From NCBI GenBank assembly GCA_963824085.1, contig CAWGNT010000014.1, positions 186,001-250,000 on the forward strand: DNA of 64,000 nt, in the 5' to 3' direction. Positions within the stretch are counted from its first letter, which is position 1, and every line of letters begins with the position of its first letter. Made by a program: the position numbers and the translations under genes. Shown here piece by piece: positions 34,867 to 44,118 of this stretch. A model generated the notes under the pieces. The model made no database searches. It was not told the origin of the DNA and worked only from the letters and a program-made list of their open reading frames with translations. Source of the stretch: JARRNE01 sp963824085 (GTDB lineage: Bacteria > Pseudomonadota > Gammaproteobacteria > Chromatiales > Chromatiaceae).

Positions 34867-34896
34867 GGTGGAAGCGCTGCGCTTGTTCCACCCTAC
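34867..34896 (-). repeat. REP family 1 element
   Basis: GGTGGAAGCGCTGCGCTTGT then TCCACCCTACC. Inverted orientation, between avd1 and the TIR-STAND-FGE gene. Confidence 0.8.
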
Positions 34897-34977
34897 CGAA
34901 CTACGCACGCGGATCGTGACCAGGGGGCTATGCCCCCTGGACCCCCGACAAAGGGTAAAAGGACAAAGGACACAGGG

Positions 34978-37749
34978 CTAAAGGTCCTGGGCGAGACGGA
35001 AACCGAGGTCGCCGTCCCGGAAGCCGGTCTCGTACCTAGTTGCGGTAGGCCGAGCGGAGGAACTCCGGTCCGTTGCACCAGGAGCCGCCGCGCAACACAC
35101 GCCGGCCGCAGTCGCCACCGCCTGCCTCGGCCAAGGAGAGCCGTCCGTGGGTGCGCCCTGGTAATTCTCATGCCAGCAGTCCTGCACCCACTCCCAGACG
35201 TTGCCGGCGGTCTCCTGCAGGCCGAAGGGATTCGCCGGGAAACGTGCCCACCGGCGCTGTCTGCTTGCCGTCCCACTCGCTGCCGCATTCGATGCAGTTT
35301 GCCCACGCCTCGCCGCGCTGTTGAATCTCGTCGCCCCACCAGTAGGCGGTGTCGCGTCCGCCACGGGCGGCATATTCCCATTCCGCCTCCGTTGGCAGCC
35401 GGTAGGTCTTGTGGGTCTTCTTGTGAGAGCCACTCGGCATAGGCCGTTGCGTCTTTCCAGGAGACATTGATCACCGGGCGGTTGTCGCGACCCCAACCCT
35501 GATCGCTCGGTAACGGGCGCCAGGTCGCCAACGCGAAGCGCTCGTACTCGGCGAAGGTCACCTCATACTTGCCGATCAGGAAGGGGCGGGCGATATCGAC
35601 CTCGTGCACGGGTCCCAGCCAGGGCTCCTTCTGGCTCTTCAGGCCCATGCGGAAGCGCAGGGTGAACGGCGGGTCTGGAGACGAGGAGCATCTCACGCTC
35701 AATCGGCGGCCAGAGGCCCATGGCGCTGCGGGCCGCGGCGATCGGGTGCCGCAGGCTCGAGGTCCTGCGCATCGAGCCAGACCTGGCCCGCCAGCCCCGC
35801 GACGAGGACGGCGAGGGCGATGATGCCGACCGCGGCGGACGCGTCGGCCTAAGAGTGCGCCGTGCCCGGCTTACTCGCAGATACTCCGCCGCGAGCGGCG
35901 ACGGCGTCTCGACCTTCAGGAAGCCTTGCAGCGGCCGTCCCCTGGCAAGGACGGCGCTGAGGCGTCGCTTGCCATCGTCCTTCCACTGCTTCGCGCTGGC
36001 CTCCAGCCGGTCGCGCGCCTCGAGCTGCTCGCGCTCGCCCTCGATCCATCGGTAGAGGGTGTTCCAGTAGGGCTTGCCCGCGACGTCTTGCCGTAGCAAG
36101 GCCTCATGGGCGAGGTCGACCCGGAACGACTGCGCCCCGGGCCGGTCCGACTCCGCCTCGGACACCACCACGAGACGCGGATCCGGGTCGCGCGCCACAC
36201 GCTCGCCATCGCCCGGCAGCCCGGAGAGCCGCTGGAGCACGCGCTCCGCCTCCGGCCCGCCGCCGGCCGCCTGGAGGGCCGCCTCGCGGGAGATGGGCCG
36301 TTTGGTGTCCTGGCTCTCCTCGCCCGGCTTGACCAGGGCCAGCAGGAGCCGGCGCGCCCGCTCGCGACCGTCGGTGCCCAAGCTGCCCAGCAACCGATCG
36401 CCCCCCTTGGCGAGAGCACCGGCCACGCCATTCAGCGCCCGGTAGTCGTCCGCCCGCAGGCACCGATCGCCGCGTTTCTTGGCCGCCTGCCAGAGCAGCC
36501 CCAGCAGGTTGGCGACGAGCGGCAGCGGGGCCCGTTCGCGGATGGCATCTTCAATAATGCGCTCAGCCAGGGTCGGCTCATCCCACTCCAGGCCCGCGCG
36601 CTGGGCGGGGATGCGAACGACCTCGCGCAACCCCGCGAGGCTCAGGGGCTGGAGGTCGTAGCGCCCGGCGCGGGCGTTCAGGAGTCCATGCAGGTGCGGC
36701 AGCTCCCCGATGCGCAGCAGAAAGTCGCTGCGGATGGTGGTGACCAGGAACAGCGGCCCGTCCATGTCCTCCAGCGCGGTCGCCAGCAGGGCATCGATGC
36801 GCGCAAGGGCGGCGCGATCGGTCGCCAGGGTGAACAGCTCCTCGAGCTGGTCGATGACGAGCAGCAGCCGGCTGCCCTCCGGGAAGGCCACCTTGAGCAG
36901 GTAGCGCAGGTCGGCGTCGTCGCCGCGGGCACGGCGCAGGGCATCGAGGCGCTGAGGGACAGTCGCTGGAACCTGCGCGCTGCCGAGCGCCCGCTCCAGG
37001 GCAGCGGCCAGAGCCTCCAACGGCTGAGCGCCGGGGCGCAGCACGAGGATGGTCCAATCGGCCGGTGCCGGGCCCTCATCCACCCAGCCGGCGCGCACCG
37101 CGGGGATCAGTCCCGCGCGCACCAGCGAGGACTTGCCCACCCCGCTCGGCCCCTCGACCTGCAACCAGCGGCGCTGCAGGCCGTCCACCCCGCGCCCGAG
37201 GCGCTCCAGCAGAGCGAGAGTATCGGCCTGCCGGCCGAGGAAGAAGTTGGCATCGCCCTCATCGAACGCCAGCAGGCCCGGAAAGGGCGAGCCTTCCATG
37301 ACCGCCGGGGGAGCCGGGGCCGCGGCAGCGCGTAGCTCGGCAGCCAAGGAGGCGAAATCGCAGACGCCCAGGTCTGCGGGCAGGCGCCGGGCCTGGAAGA
37401 GCGAGAGGAAAGGCGGCATGCCCTCCGGGGCGACACCGTCCAGCAGGAGGGGCAGGATCGGCAAGGCATCGTCCACGTGGCGGCGCAGTGCCACACCCAG
37501 CTCGGGCTTCACCCAGCGTCGCACGCCTCCCGTGCCGAGCAGGATGAGGTAGGCCCCGCAGCGGCTCAGGGCCTCCTCGATCTTGCTCTGCCAGTCGTCG
37601 CCCCAGCCGATGCCGCCCTCGTCCCACCAGACATCGATACCGGAGCCCCGCAGCCCCGTAGCGACGGCGCGCGCCGCCTCGCGGTCGAGGCTGGTGAAGC
37701 TCAGGAAGGCGGTGCGGTCCTGACTCTCTGCGGTCGCGGCTCTGTTCAT
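34978..37749 (-). CDS. TIR-STAND(nSTAND1)-TM-FGE receptor-like protein, several frameshifts in the FGE half
   Basis: The start at 37747-37749 reads MNRAATAESQDRTAFLSFTS. TIR domain at about 1-135 (RRWVKPELGVALRRHV). nSTAND1 NTPase follows with SPFPGLLAFDEGDANFFLGR, P-loop VEGPSGVGKSSLVRAGLIPA and Walker B LLLVIDQLEELFTLATDRAA, then the winged region VDLAHEALLRQ. Beyond 35850 the frame slips to a transmembrane helix (VGIIALAVLVAGLAGQVWL). The FGE domain follows (HEVDIARPFLIGKYEVTFAE; VINVSWKDATAYAEWLS; ETAGNVWEWVQDCWHE; LRGGSW) and ends LGFRLAQDL-TAG at 34978. At least five indels fall in 35000-35850, none in the TIR-STAND half. Divergent from the ternary operon. Confidence 0.8.
35008..35077 (-). 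other. Variable repeat core of the TIR-STAND-FGE protein (VR1b)
   Basis: Between GGSW and LGFRLAQDL: C N G P E F L R S A Y R N R Y E T G F R D G D after ignoring one extra base. Same length and same fixed residues as VR1a; the differing residues occupy identical positions. Confidence 0.7.
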
Positions 37750-38105
37750 CCCTGATTGTTTCCAAGTGGTGGCGGCCATCTCGCAACGCCGTTTCGCGCC
37801 CGGAGTACCCGCTGGCGCGGCCGTCGGGACCCGTGGCGCCGTAAAAGGAATGCGGCGAGCAGATAAATACCGCAAGTGAGCTGGAAGACACAGGGCGCGG
37901 CGGCTGTCCAGCCAGGCTCCGATGCGATTCTTTGACGAAGATCACAGTTCGCCGTAGAACAGACGACCATGCAGATCCCAGGACCAGGTCCGCAACGACG
38001 CGCAGGCACCACTTCTGGTAAAAGGACGATCGTAGGGACTCGGCCGCGCCACCTCGCTCGGCACGCGCCGTTGGAGCAGCTCACAACAACGATGTCCGCA
38101 GAGAC
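37750..38105. promoter_or_regulatory. Divergent control region between STAND-FGE and the ternary operon
   Basis: 356 bases separating divergent starts, so both promoters should lie here. No clear -35/-10 pair or operator palindrome stood out. A short leftward frame extension to 37875 is unsupported. Confidence 0.4.
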
Positions 38106-39356
38106 ATGACGGCGAGGAAGCTCTTCGTCTCACATAGCTCGAAGACGCCCACGAACCTGGCGCTCTTGAAAGAGGTGTGCGCCCGGCTCGGGCCGGCCGG
38201 AGCGGGCTTCCACGTGCTGGTCGATCAGGGCGGCGAAATCCCCGCCGGTTCCGACTGGGAGCGCCGGCTCAACGAGTGGATGGCCGAGTGCCACGCCGCG
38301 GTCATCCTGTTCTCGAAGGCGGCCCTCTACGATTCTGACTGGGTCAAGAAGGAGGCGGCGATCCTCAGCTGGCGCCGCGAGGTGGAGGAGGGTTTCACCC
38401 TCATCCCCGTCCCGCTCGACGACCTTGCGCCGGAGGACCTCGCGAAGGGGCTCTTCGGCGTGCTTCGCGTGAGCGCCGGCGAATGCGTAAGCTCCGCTTC
38501 TACGGCGCAGGCGATCGCCGACGAGGTAGTGAAGGGACTCGGAGTTCCGCCGGCAATCCAAAGGACGCCATTCGACAACCTCGAGGATGCAATCGCGCGC
38601 ATCCTCGTGCATCAGGCCGATGCCGACACCCTAGAGCTGGCCTGGCAGGGGCTTGCCTGGGCCCACAAACCGGTATGGCGTCCCGATGCCGGCGAGCGCT
38701 TCGCCGGCGCCCTTGCCCGAACGCTGCTGCGCGATGGCTGTCGAGCCCTGAGCGGACTCAAAGTCCTGCTCGACAAGGTCCGTCCGCGCGTGGCGCGCGA
38801 TCGAGCGCAAGAGCTCCTGCGCTACCTCGCGGGGCTTTGGGTGCAGGCCGAGGCGGCGGGCGGCATCCCCGCCGCGCGCCATGGCTCGCGCCTGGTGGCC
38901 CTCAACGGCAACTACTTCATGGATTTCACCGGTCGGCGCTACCTGGAGCGGGCCTGGCCGCTCACTGACCTGTGGAAGCTCGTCCTGGTGAACAGCCGGA
39001 CCCTCGACGGCATTCTCGCCGACATTCGCGCCGAGTTTCGCCCCGCCCGAAGCTTCCCGGACGCGGTGGTCGATCGCCGAATCAACGCCTACGACCAGCC
39101 CGTAGTCGTCTTCCTACCACAGCCGGATGAGACGGGTCAGCTCCCGGATGCCGACCTGCTGGACGCCCTGCGCACGCAATACCCCAAAAGCGTGTTTATC
39201 GTCCCGACTGGCCCGGAGCTCCCGGACGAGATCGAGGCGAGCATCGGGGCCACGCCCCTCCTGCCGCCCCTCGACCTCCAGGTCGAGGAGGACCAATACT
39301 TTGCCTTCTACGATGCGCGTCGCTTCATCGACGAACAGCTCTACGGAAGCCCCTGA
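38106..39356 (+). CDS. TIR-domain protein with an uncharacterised C-terminal domain (ternary-system component)
   Basis: 416 codons, intact. N-terminal TIR (MTARKLFVSHSSKTPTNLAL; SGSDW-type turn AGSDWERRLNEWM; AVILFSKAALYDSDWVKKEA with candidate catalytic Glu in VKKEAAI). The rest is all-helical, then alpha/beta (NAYDQPVVVFLPQPDETGQL; YPKSVFIVPTGPELPDEIEA). The C-terminal region matches no domain I can name. Its position at the head of a MoxR-vWA-VMAP operon suggests one of the ternary-complex-associated domains. The stop overlaps the MoxR ATG (TGATG), so it is translationally coupled. Confidence 0.8.
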   Translation: MTARKLFVSHSSKTPTNLALLKEVCARLGPAGAGFHVLVDQGGEIPAGSDWERRLNEWMAECHAAVILFSKAALYDSDWVKKEAAILSWRREVEEGFTLIPVPLDDLAPEDLAKGLFGVLRVSAGECVSSASTAQAIADEVVKGLGVPPAIQRTPFDNLEDAIARILVHQADADTLELAWQGLAWAHKPVWRPDAGERFAGALARTLLRDGCRALSGLKVLLDKVRPRVARDRAQELLRYLAGLWVQAEAAGGIPAARHGSRLVALNGNYFMDFTGRRYLERAWPLTDLWKLVLVNSRTLDGILADIRAEFRPARSFPDAVVDRRINAYDQPVVVFLPQPDETGQLPDADLLDALRTQYPKSVFIVPTGPELPDEIEASIGATPLLPPLDLQVEEDQYFAFYDARRFIDEQLYGSP

Positions 39357-41349
39357 TGGACTACAGACCCAAGCTCTTCCCGCTCCCGGCCGACGGCACC
39401 TGGCCCGGGGATCACGGCTACCCGCCCTACGTCTTCAACGACGACATCGCCATCGCGGTGGACGTCGCCTTGGCCACGGAGCGCCCGCTGCTGATCGCCG
39501 GACCTCCCGGGAGCGGAAAGAGCATGCTCGCCCCGGCGATGGCGGGGCTTCTCGGCTGGCGCTACCTGCGCCACACCCTCACCTCGCGTAGCCGTCTCGA
39601 AGAGTTGACCGGCGAGACCGACCATCTGCGTCGGCTGCACGATGCACAGGCGGCCCGCCCCGGGGAGTCACTCCCCCCGGATTGGGTCTACCGCAAGCCC
39701 GGCCTCCTGTGGTGGGCATTCGATCCCGCAACCGCCGCGCGTCGCGGCGCAGCGAAGGAGGAGCTCCATGGGCTCAAAGTCCCCTTCGTCGAGCCGGATC
39801 GGCCGCGCGGATTCAACGAGCACGTCGCCAACACCGCCATCCTCCTCGATGAGATCGACAAGGCCGAGCCCGACCTGCCCAACGACCTGCTGGAGCCGCT
39901 CGACCGGATGAGCTTCCAGGTCCCGAGCGGCCCGCGGGTGGATGCCGCCGAGGGGCTTCGGCTCCTGGTCGTCATCACGACCAACGGCGAGCGGGAGCTG
40001 CCGCCCGCCTTCCTGCGCCGCTGCGTGAGCCTGGTGCTGGAGGACCCGGACGAGGACCGGCTGGTGACCATCGCTGCCCACCACTACCGCCAGGACGACA
40101 GCGGCCTGTTCGGTCCCGTCGCCAACAAGGTCATCGAGCACCGGAACGCCGCCCGCGAGGCCGGACAGCGCCCGCCCAGCACCAGCGAGTATCTGGATGC
40201 ACTGCGCGCTTGCGCCACGCTGGGGATCGACCCGGGGCATCCGCTATGGGAGCGGGTGTCGCTCGCCACCCTGGCCAAGGCGAGCGGAACGGAAGCCGAC
40301 ACGGCCGGCACCCGTGGCTCAGCGCTCGACGCCGTGCAGTCGATCCGGCGCAGCGCCGCTCCGACCCCGCCGGCGGGTGCCATCGCTCTCGGCGACCTTC
40401 TCTGCGCCTTGCACAGGCTGGAAATCACTGACGATGCCGTGGCCGCACGCGTCCACCGATACCTCGGCTTCGCCCAGCGCGACCCGAACCCCCCGGAGCG
40501 GCTGCGCGGTGTCTATGATCAAAGGCACGCACCCGAGCGCCGGCGCCCTTCAGCACCAGCGCCGGCCCCACCGCTCGGCGCGCCGCCCTTTAGCGGGCAG
40601 GTGCCGCCCCCGAGCCTGCCAAAGAAGCCGCTGGAGACGGAGCTCACGCCGCTCGATCCGGCGCCTGCCGCCAACCGGCCGGACTGGCTGGACACCGCGG
40701 CGCCGGTGGAGGCGCCGACCCGCGCGCCCGCGCGGCGCGCACCACTGTTCCCGCGCCGCACCGCCACCGCCCTCCTCTCCCCCGCGGTGGCCACGCGCCG
40801 ACCGGGCGCCGAGCTGGATCTCCCGCGCATCATCACGAGCCTGACGCGCGGCGATCCCACGCGCGATCTGCCGCGGCTGCCCGTGGCAGGCCTCGACCGC
40901 GGCGTTCAGCTGCTACTGGATGTGAGTGAGGCCATGACCCCGTTTCGGGAGGATCTCGCCGACCTCACCCAGGCCCTGGAGCGGATCGTCGGGCGGGAGC
41001 GCTGTCAGGTCTTCGAGTTTACCGGCGACCCCGGGCTGCATCGGCCTGGGGTCCGACCGGAGTCGATCAGGCTTGGAAGCCGGAGCGCGGCCGTCCGGTC
41101 GTGCTCGCCACCGAGCTCGGCATCGGCGCCCTGCCCGCTGCGCGCGACCGGGCAGCGACATCCGCTTGGCTCGACTTCGCCCGACGAGTGCGCAAGGCGG
41201 GCTGCCCGCTCGTCGCCTTCGTCCCATTGCCGCCGGCGCGCTGGCCGGTGCGGCTCGCCCGCCAGGTGACGCTGATCCACTGGGACCCGCGCACCACGGC
41301 GGGCGCGGTGCGCCGATTGGTCGGGGCGGGCCACGAGGTCCCCGCGTGA
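39356..41349 (+). CDS. MoxR-type AAA+ ATPase fused to a vWA domain, one frameshift
   Basis: About 664 residues when read through. MoxR AAA+ at about 1-330: Walker A LLIAGPPGSGKSMLAPAMAG, Walker B AILLDEIDKAEPDLPNDLLE, sensor-1 VVITTNGERELPPAFLRRC. A proline-rich linker (about 400-470) leads to a vWA-like domain starting near VQLLLDVSEAMTPFREDLAD (incomplete MIDAS, DxSxA). At about 41066 the frame slips by one base; the rest reads DQAWKPERGRPVVLATELGI, then WLDFARRVRKAGCPLVAFVP and stops at 41347-41349. MoxR-vWA pairs act as chaperone-like switches. In ternary conflict systems they gate an effector. GTGA overlap with the next gene. Confidence 0.85.
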
Positions 41350-42629
41350 CCTGGCTCGCTCCCACCCCAGCCGACCGCGAGCTGGTGACACAGGTCGCCG
41401 CCCGCGACCCGGCGCTCTACCACCTGGCCCTGGTCCTCGCCCCGGCGCTGCGCATCGAGCCGCTGCTGTTGCGCAATGCGCGGCTGCGCTTCCTGCCCCG
41501 GAGCGACGCCGGACTCGAGTCCGAGCTCTGGTTCTCCCCCATCATCGGCTCCCGCAGCGCGCGGGCAGTGGTGATGCGTCCGGGAGCCGCCCGAGTCCTC
41601 ACGGACAAGCTCGCGGAGGCGGAGAGTCCCTTTCCGCTCGCGGACGTCCTGGCCTTCATCGAGGACCAGACCCGCCACTGGCCACCCGAGGAGCGCCTGG
41701 AGCAGGCGTTGCGACATTGCGCGCGGCGGGGCGATACGGCCGCGCTGCGCGACGGCCTGCGCGCGGCCCTGCGCCAGATCGCCGCCGCCAGCGGCGACAA
41801 CGAGCGCCGGGACCTGGCGCGCTGGCTCAAGGGGGCCCTTCCCGCCCTAAGCGAGGAAGGCCAGGGGCCCGCGGAGCTCGATCTGGCCGCACAATTTGCC
41901 GCCGCGTCCCTGGGTGACCCCGGCGGAACGCTGGGCCGGCGGATCACGATCGGCGAGGCCCTGCCGGACTGGCTCCGCACCTTCGTGCCAACAGGCACGA
42001 CGAGCCAACTGGGGCTTCGGCTCTGGCCCGGTGTGCTGGAGATTCTTCCCCCCGAGGAGGCCGAGCATCGCGTCGACCTGGGCACTCCGTCCCCCGCACC
42101 TTTGCGCATCCAATGCGAGCAACAGTCACAGGACGCGGGCGCTTGGGAGCCCTGCTGGCCGGGCAGACGCATCCCGCTTCCCACGGGCTGCATCACGCTG
42201 ACGCTGACCACCCTGAGCGGCGCCCGCTATCGGCTCGCGGCAAAACCTGGTCAGACCGCGCCGTCTCCAAGCGACCTCGAGCAACCCCCTCTCGCCCGCC
42301 CCGTGTTTGTTGCCTATCAACCGGAGGACACAGAACCGGCCGAGCGGGTCCTGCGTCTGCTCAAGTCCGCCGGCATCGAGGCGATTCCGATTGCGGAGTC
42401 CACCGCGGCCGAGACGCCGGGTCCGGATGATGCGATCCTGCTTCGGCTCTGGACGCAGGCGGCCTACCGTCGCCGACTTGGAACGGAATCCCCCGAGCCC
42501 ATTCCGGCGCGCGGCCTGTTGCTGCGCATGGACGACGCCCCGCTCGTCCCCGGGGCCGAGGTGCCGGAATGGTCGATCTCTCCGCATGGCGCGGCGACCC
42601 CAACGACACGACCGCCCGGGAGCTTCTGA
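41346..42629 (+). CDS. VMAP-like protein with a C-terminal TIR-like domain
   Basis: About 427 residues from a GTG at 41346 overlapping the previous stop. The first 290 residues (TPADRELVTQVAARDPALYH; PFPLADVLAFIEDQTRHWPP; LEQALRHCARRGDTAALRDG; beta-rich IPLPTGCITLTLTTLSGARY) occupy the slot of the vWA-MoxR-associated protein. From about residue 318 a TIR-like fold follows (RPVFVAYQPEDTEPAERVLR; ILLRLWTQAAYRRRL). Its expected continuation (VDLSAWRGDPND...) is in the frame of the next gene from about 42570. Either two overlapping genes, or one protein broken by a slip near 42565. VMAP assignment rests on operon position. Confidence 0.65.
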   Translation: MTWLAPTPADRELVTQVAARDPALYHLALVLAPALRIEPLLLRNARLRFLPRSDAGLESELWFSPIIGSRSARAVVMRPGAARVLTDKLAEAESPFPLADVLAFIEDQTRHWPPEERLEQALRHCARRGDTAALRDGLRAALRQIAAASGDNERRDLARWLKGALPALSEEGQGPAELDLAAQFAAASLGDPGGTLGRRITIGEALPDWLRTFVPTGTTSQLGLRLWPGVLEILPPEEAEHRVDLGTPSPAPLRIQCEQQSQDAGAWEPCWPGRRIPLPTGCITLTLTTLSGARYRLAAKPGQTAPSPSDLEQPPLARPVFVAYQPEDTEPAERVLRLLKSAGIEAIPIAESTAAETPGPDDAILLRLWTQAAYRRRLGTESPEPIPARGLLLRMDDAPLVPGAEVPEWSISPHGAATPTTRPPGSF

Positions 42630-44031
42630 GCGCGATCAGCAGGCTGTCGGGCAAGCCCAGCGAAGGACCGAAGCCGCAACACCCGATTCGGATCTACATC
42701 AGCTATCGGCGGAGCGACAGCGGGGAGATCACAAGCCGGATTCACGACCGGTTGAGCCAGCACTTCGGTCCCAACGCGGTGCACATGGACCTGTCGTACC
42801 TGCAACCCGGGCAGGACTGGTCAACGGCCATCGAGCAGCAGATCCGAAGCTCGGATGTGATGCTGGCAGTCATCGGACCCCATTGGCTGACGGAGACCGA
42901 TGCGCAAGGCCGGAGGCGCCTCGACGATCCCGGCGACTTCGTGCGCATCGAGCTTTCGGTTGCTCTGCAGAGCCAACTCCGCGTTGTGCCTGTGCTGATT
43001 AACGAGGCATCGCTGCCCCATCGAGACGAGCTTCCGGCGGATCTCCAGCAGCTCGCGTACCGACAGGCAGTCGGCATCCGCACCGATACCTTCGACCAGG
43101 ACATGGGTCGGCTCATTGCCTTCCTGGATCAGCTTTCCCCGGGGCATGCGCCACCGCCAGCGAGCGGGGCCAAGGTCGGCAGCCCGCCAGACTCGGAGAT
43201 CGAGCGGCTCCTTGAAGAGATCAACAACGCCGAAACCCCGCCGGAGCGGCGACTCGAGATAGGGGACCGCCTGGCTGAGCTCGGCGACCCGCGCCCGGGC
43301 GTCGGCCTGACGCCCGACGGCCTGCCGGACATCGACTGGGTGGAGGTCCCGGCGGGCGAGTTCCTGTTCGGGACGAGAAAGAAGCGCAGGCACCTGGAGG
43401 CCTTCCACATCGCTCGATATCCAGTCACCAACGCGCAATACCAGACCTTTATCGAAGCAGGAGGTTACAAGGAAGATCATTGGTGGGCGGGCTGGCCCAA
43501 CGCGTCACAGCGGCCGACAGATCCGAGCTGGCGCAACCGAACCGGCCCCGTACGCATGTCAGCTGGTATGAGGCGATTGCCTTCTGCCGCTGGCTGTCCG
43601 CGCAGCTGGGCATGGAGATTCGGCTGCCGACAGAGGCCGAGTGGGAGAAAGCAGCGCGAGGCATCGACGGAAGCAAGTTCCCTTGGGGCGACCGCTATAA
43701 GCGAGGCTTCGCTAATATCAACGAGGCGGCGGGCAAAGCCGGACCTGCGTACTTACAGCAGCCTACGGCGGCAGGTGTTTATCCTCAGGGCGCCTCGATC
43801 TACGGAGTATTGGACACTGCAGGAAACGTCTGGGAGTGGTGCGTAAACAAGGCCGATGATTCAGAGGATATTGCAACAAGTGGCACGGCGGGTCGGGTGA
43901 TGCGCGGCGGCGCTTGGAACTACAGTCATGCCTTCGCGCGTTGTACCGTCCGCGAATGGAGCGATCCCAACCACCGGAACGACTCAATTGGCTTTCGCGT
44001 ATCGCGTTCATCCGCCAGCTTCACCTCCTGA
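42569..44031 (+). CDS. TIR-FGE receptor-like protein A (DGR2 target), one frameshift
   Basis: Starts MVDLSAWRGDPNDTTARELL, then a TIR domain (IRIYISYRRSDSGEITSRIH; FVRIELSVALQSQLRVVPVL). A linker with IERLLEEINNAETPPERRLE and IGDRLAELGDPRPGVGLTPD joins it to an FGE domain (IDWVEVPAGEFLFGT; ARYPVTNAQYQTFIEAGGYK). A slip near 43490 changes frame; it then reads VSWYEAIAFCRWLSAQLGME, IRLPTEAEWEKAARGIDGSK, DTAGNVWEWCVNKADD and VMRGGAWN, ending at 44031 after the variable repeat and IGFRV. The paralogue B has the same linker and confirms the reading. Last residues differ from the TR family (SRSSASFTS). Confidence 0.85.
43918..43986 (+). other. Variable repeat VR-A (DGR2)
   Basis: 23 codons between GGAW and IGFR: N Y S H A F A R C T V R E W S D P N H R N D S. 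Same length as the TR core. TR-matching fixed residues are A, R, C, R, P and R. Ten of the 13 TR Asn codons are changed, mostly at their A positions. Several third-base and non-A differences show older divergence. Confidence 0.8.
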
Positions 44032-44118
44032 CGGATAGCCTCCGCGCGAGCCGGACATACGCAAACCGCCTGCGCGTGCCTTGTGGCATCATGGGGCGTG
44101 GTGTGGCGGACATACGGA

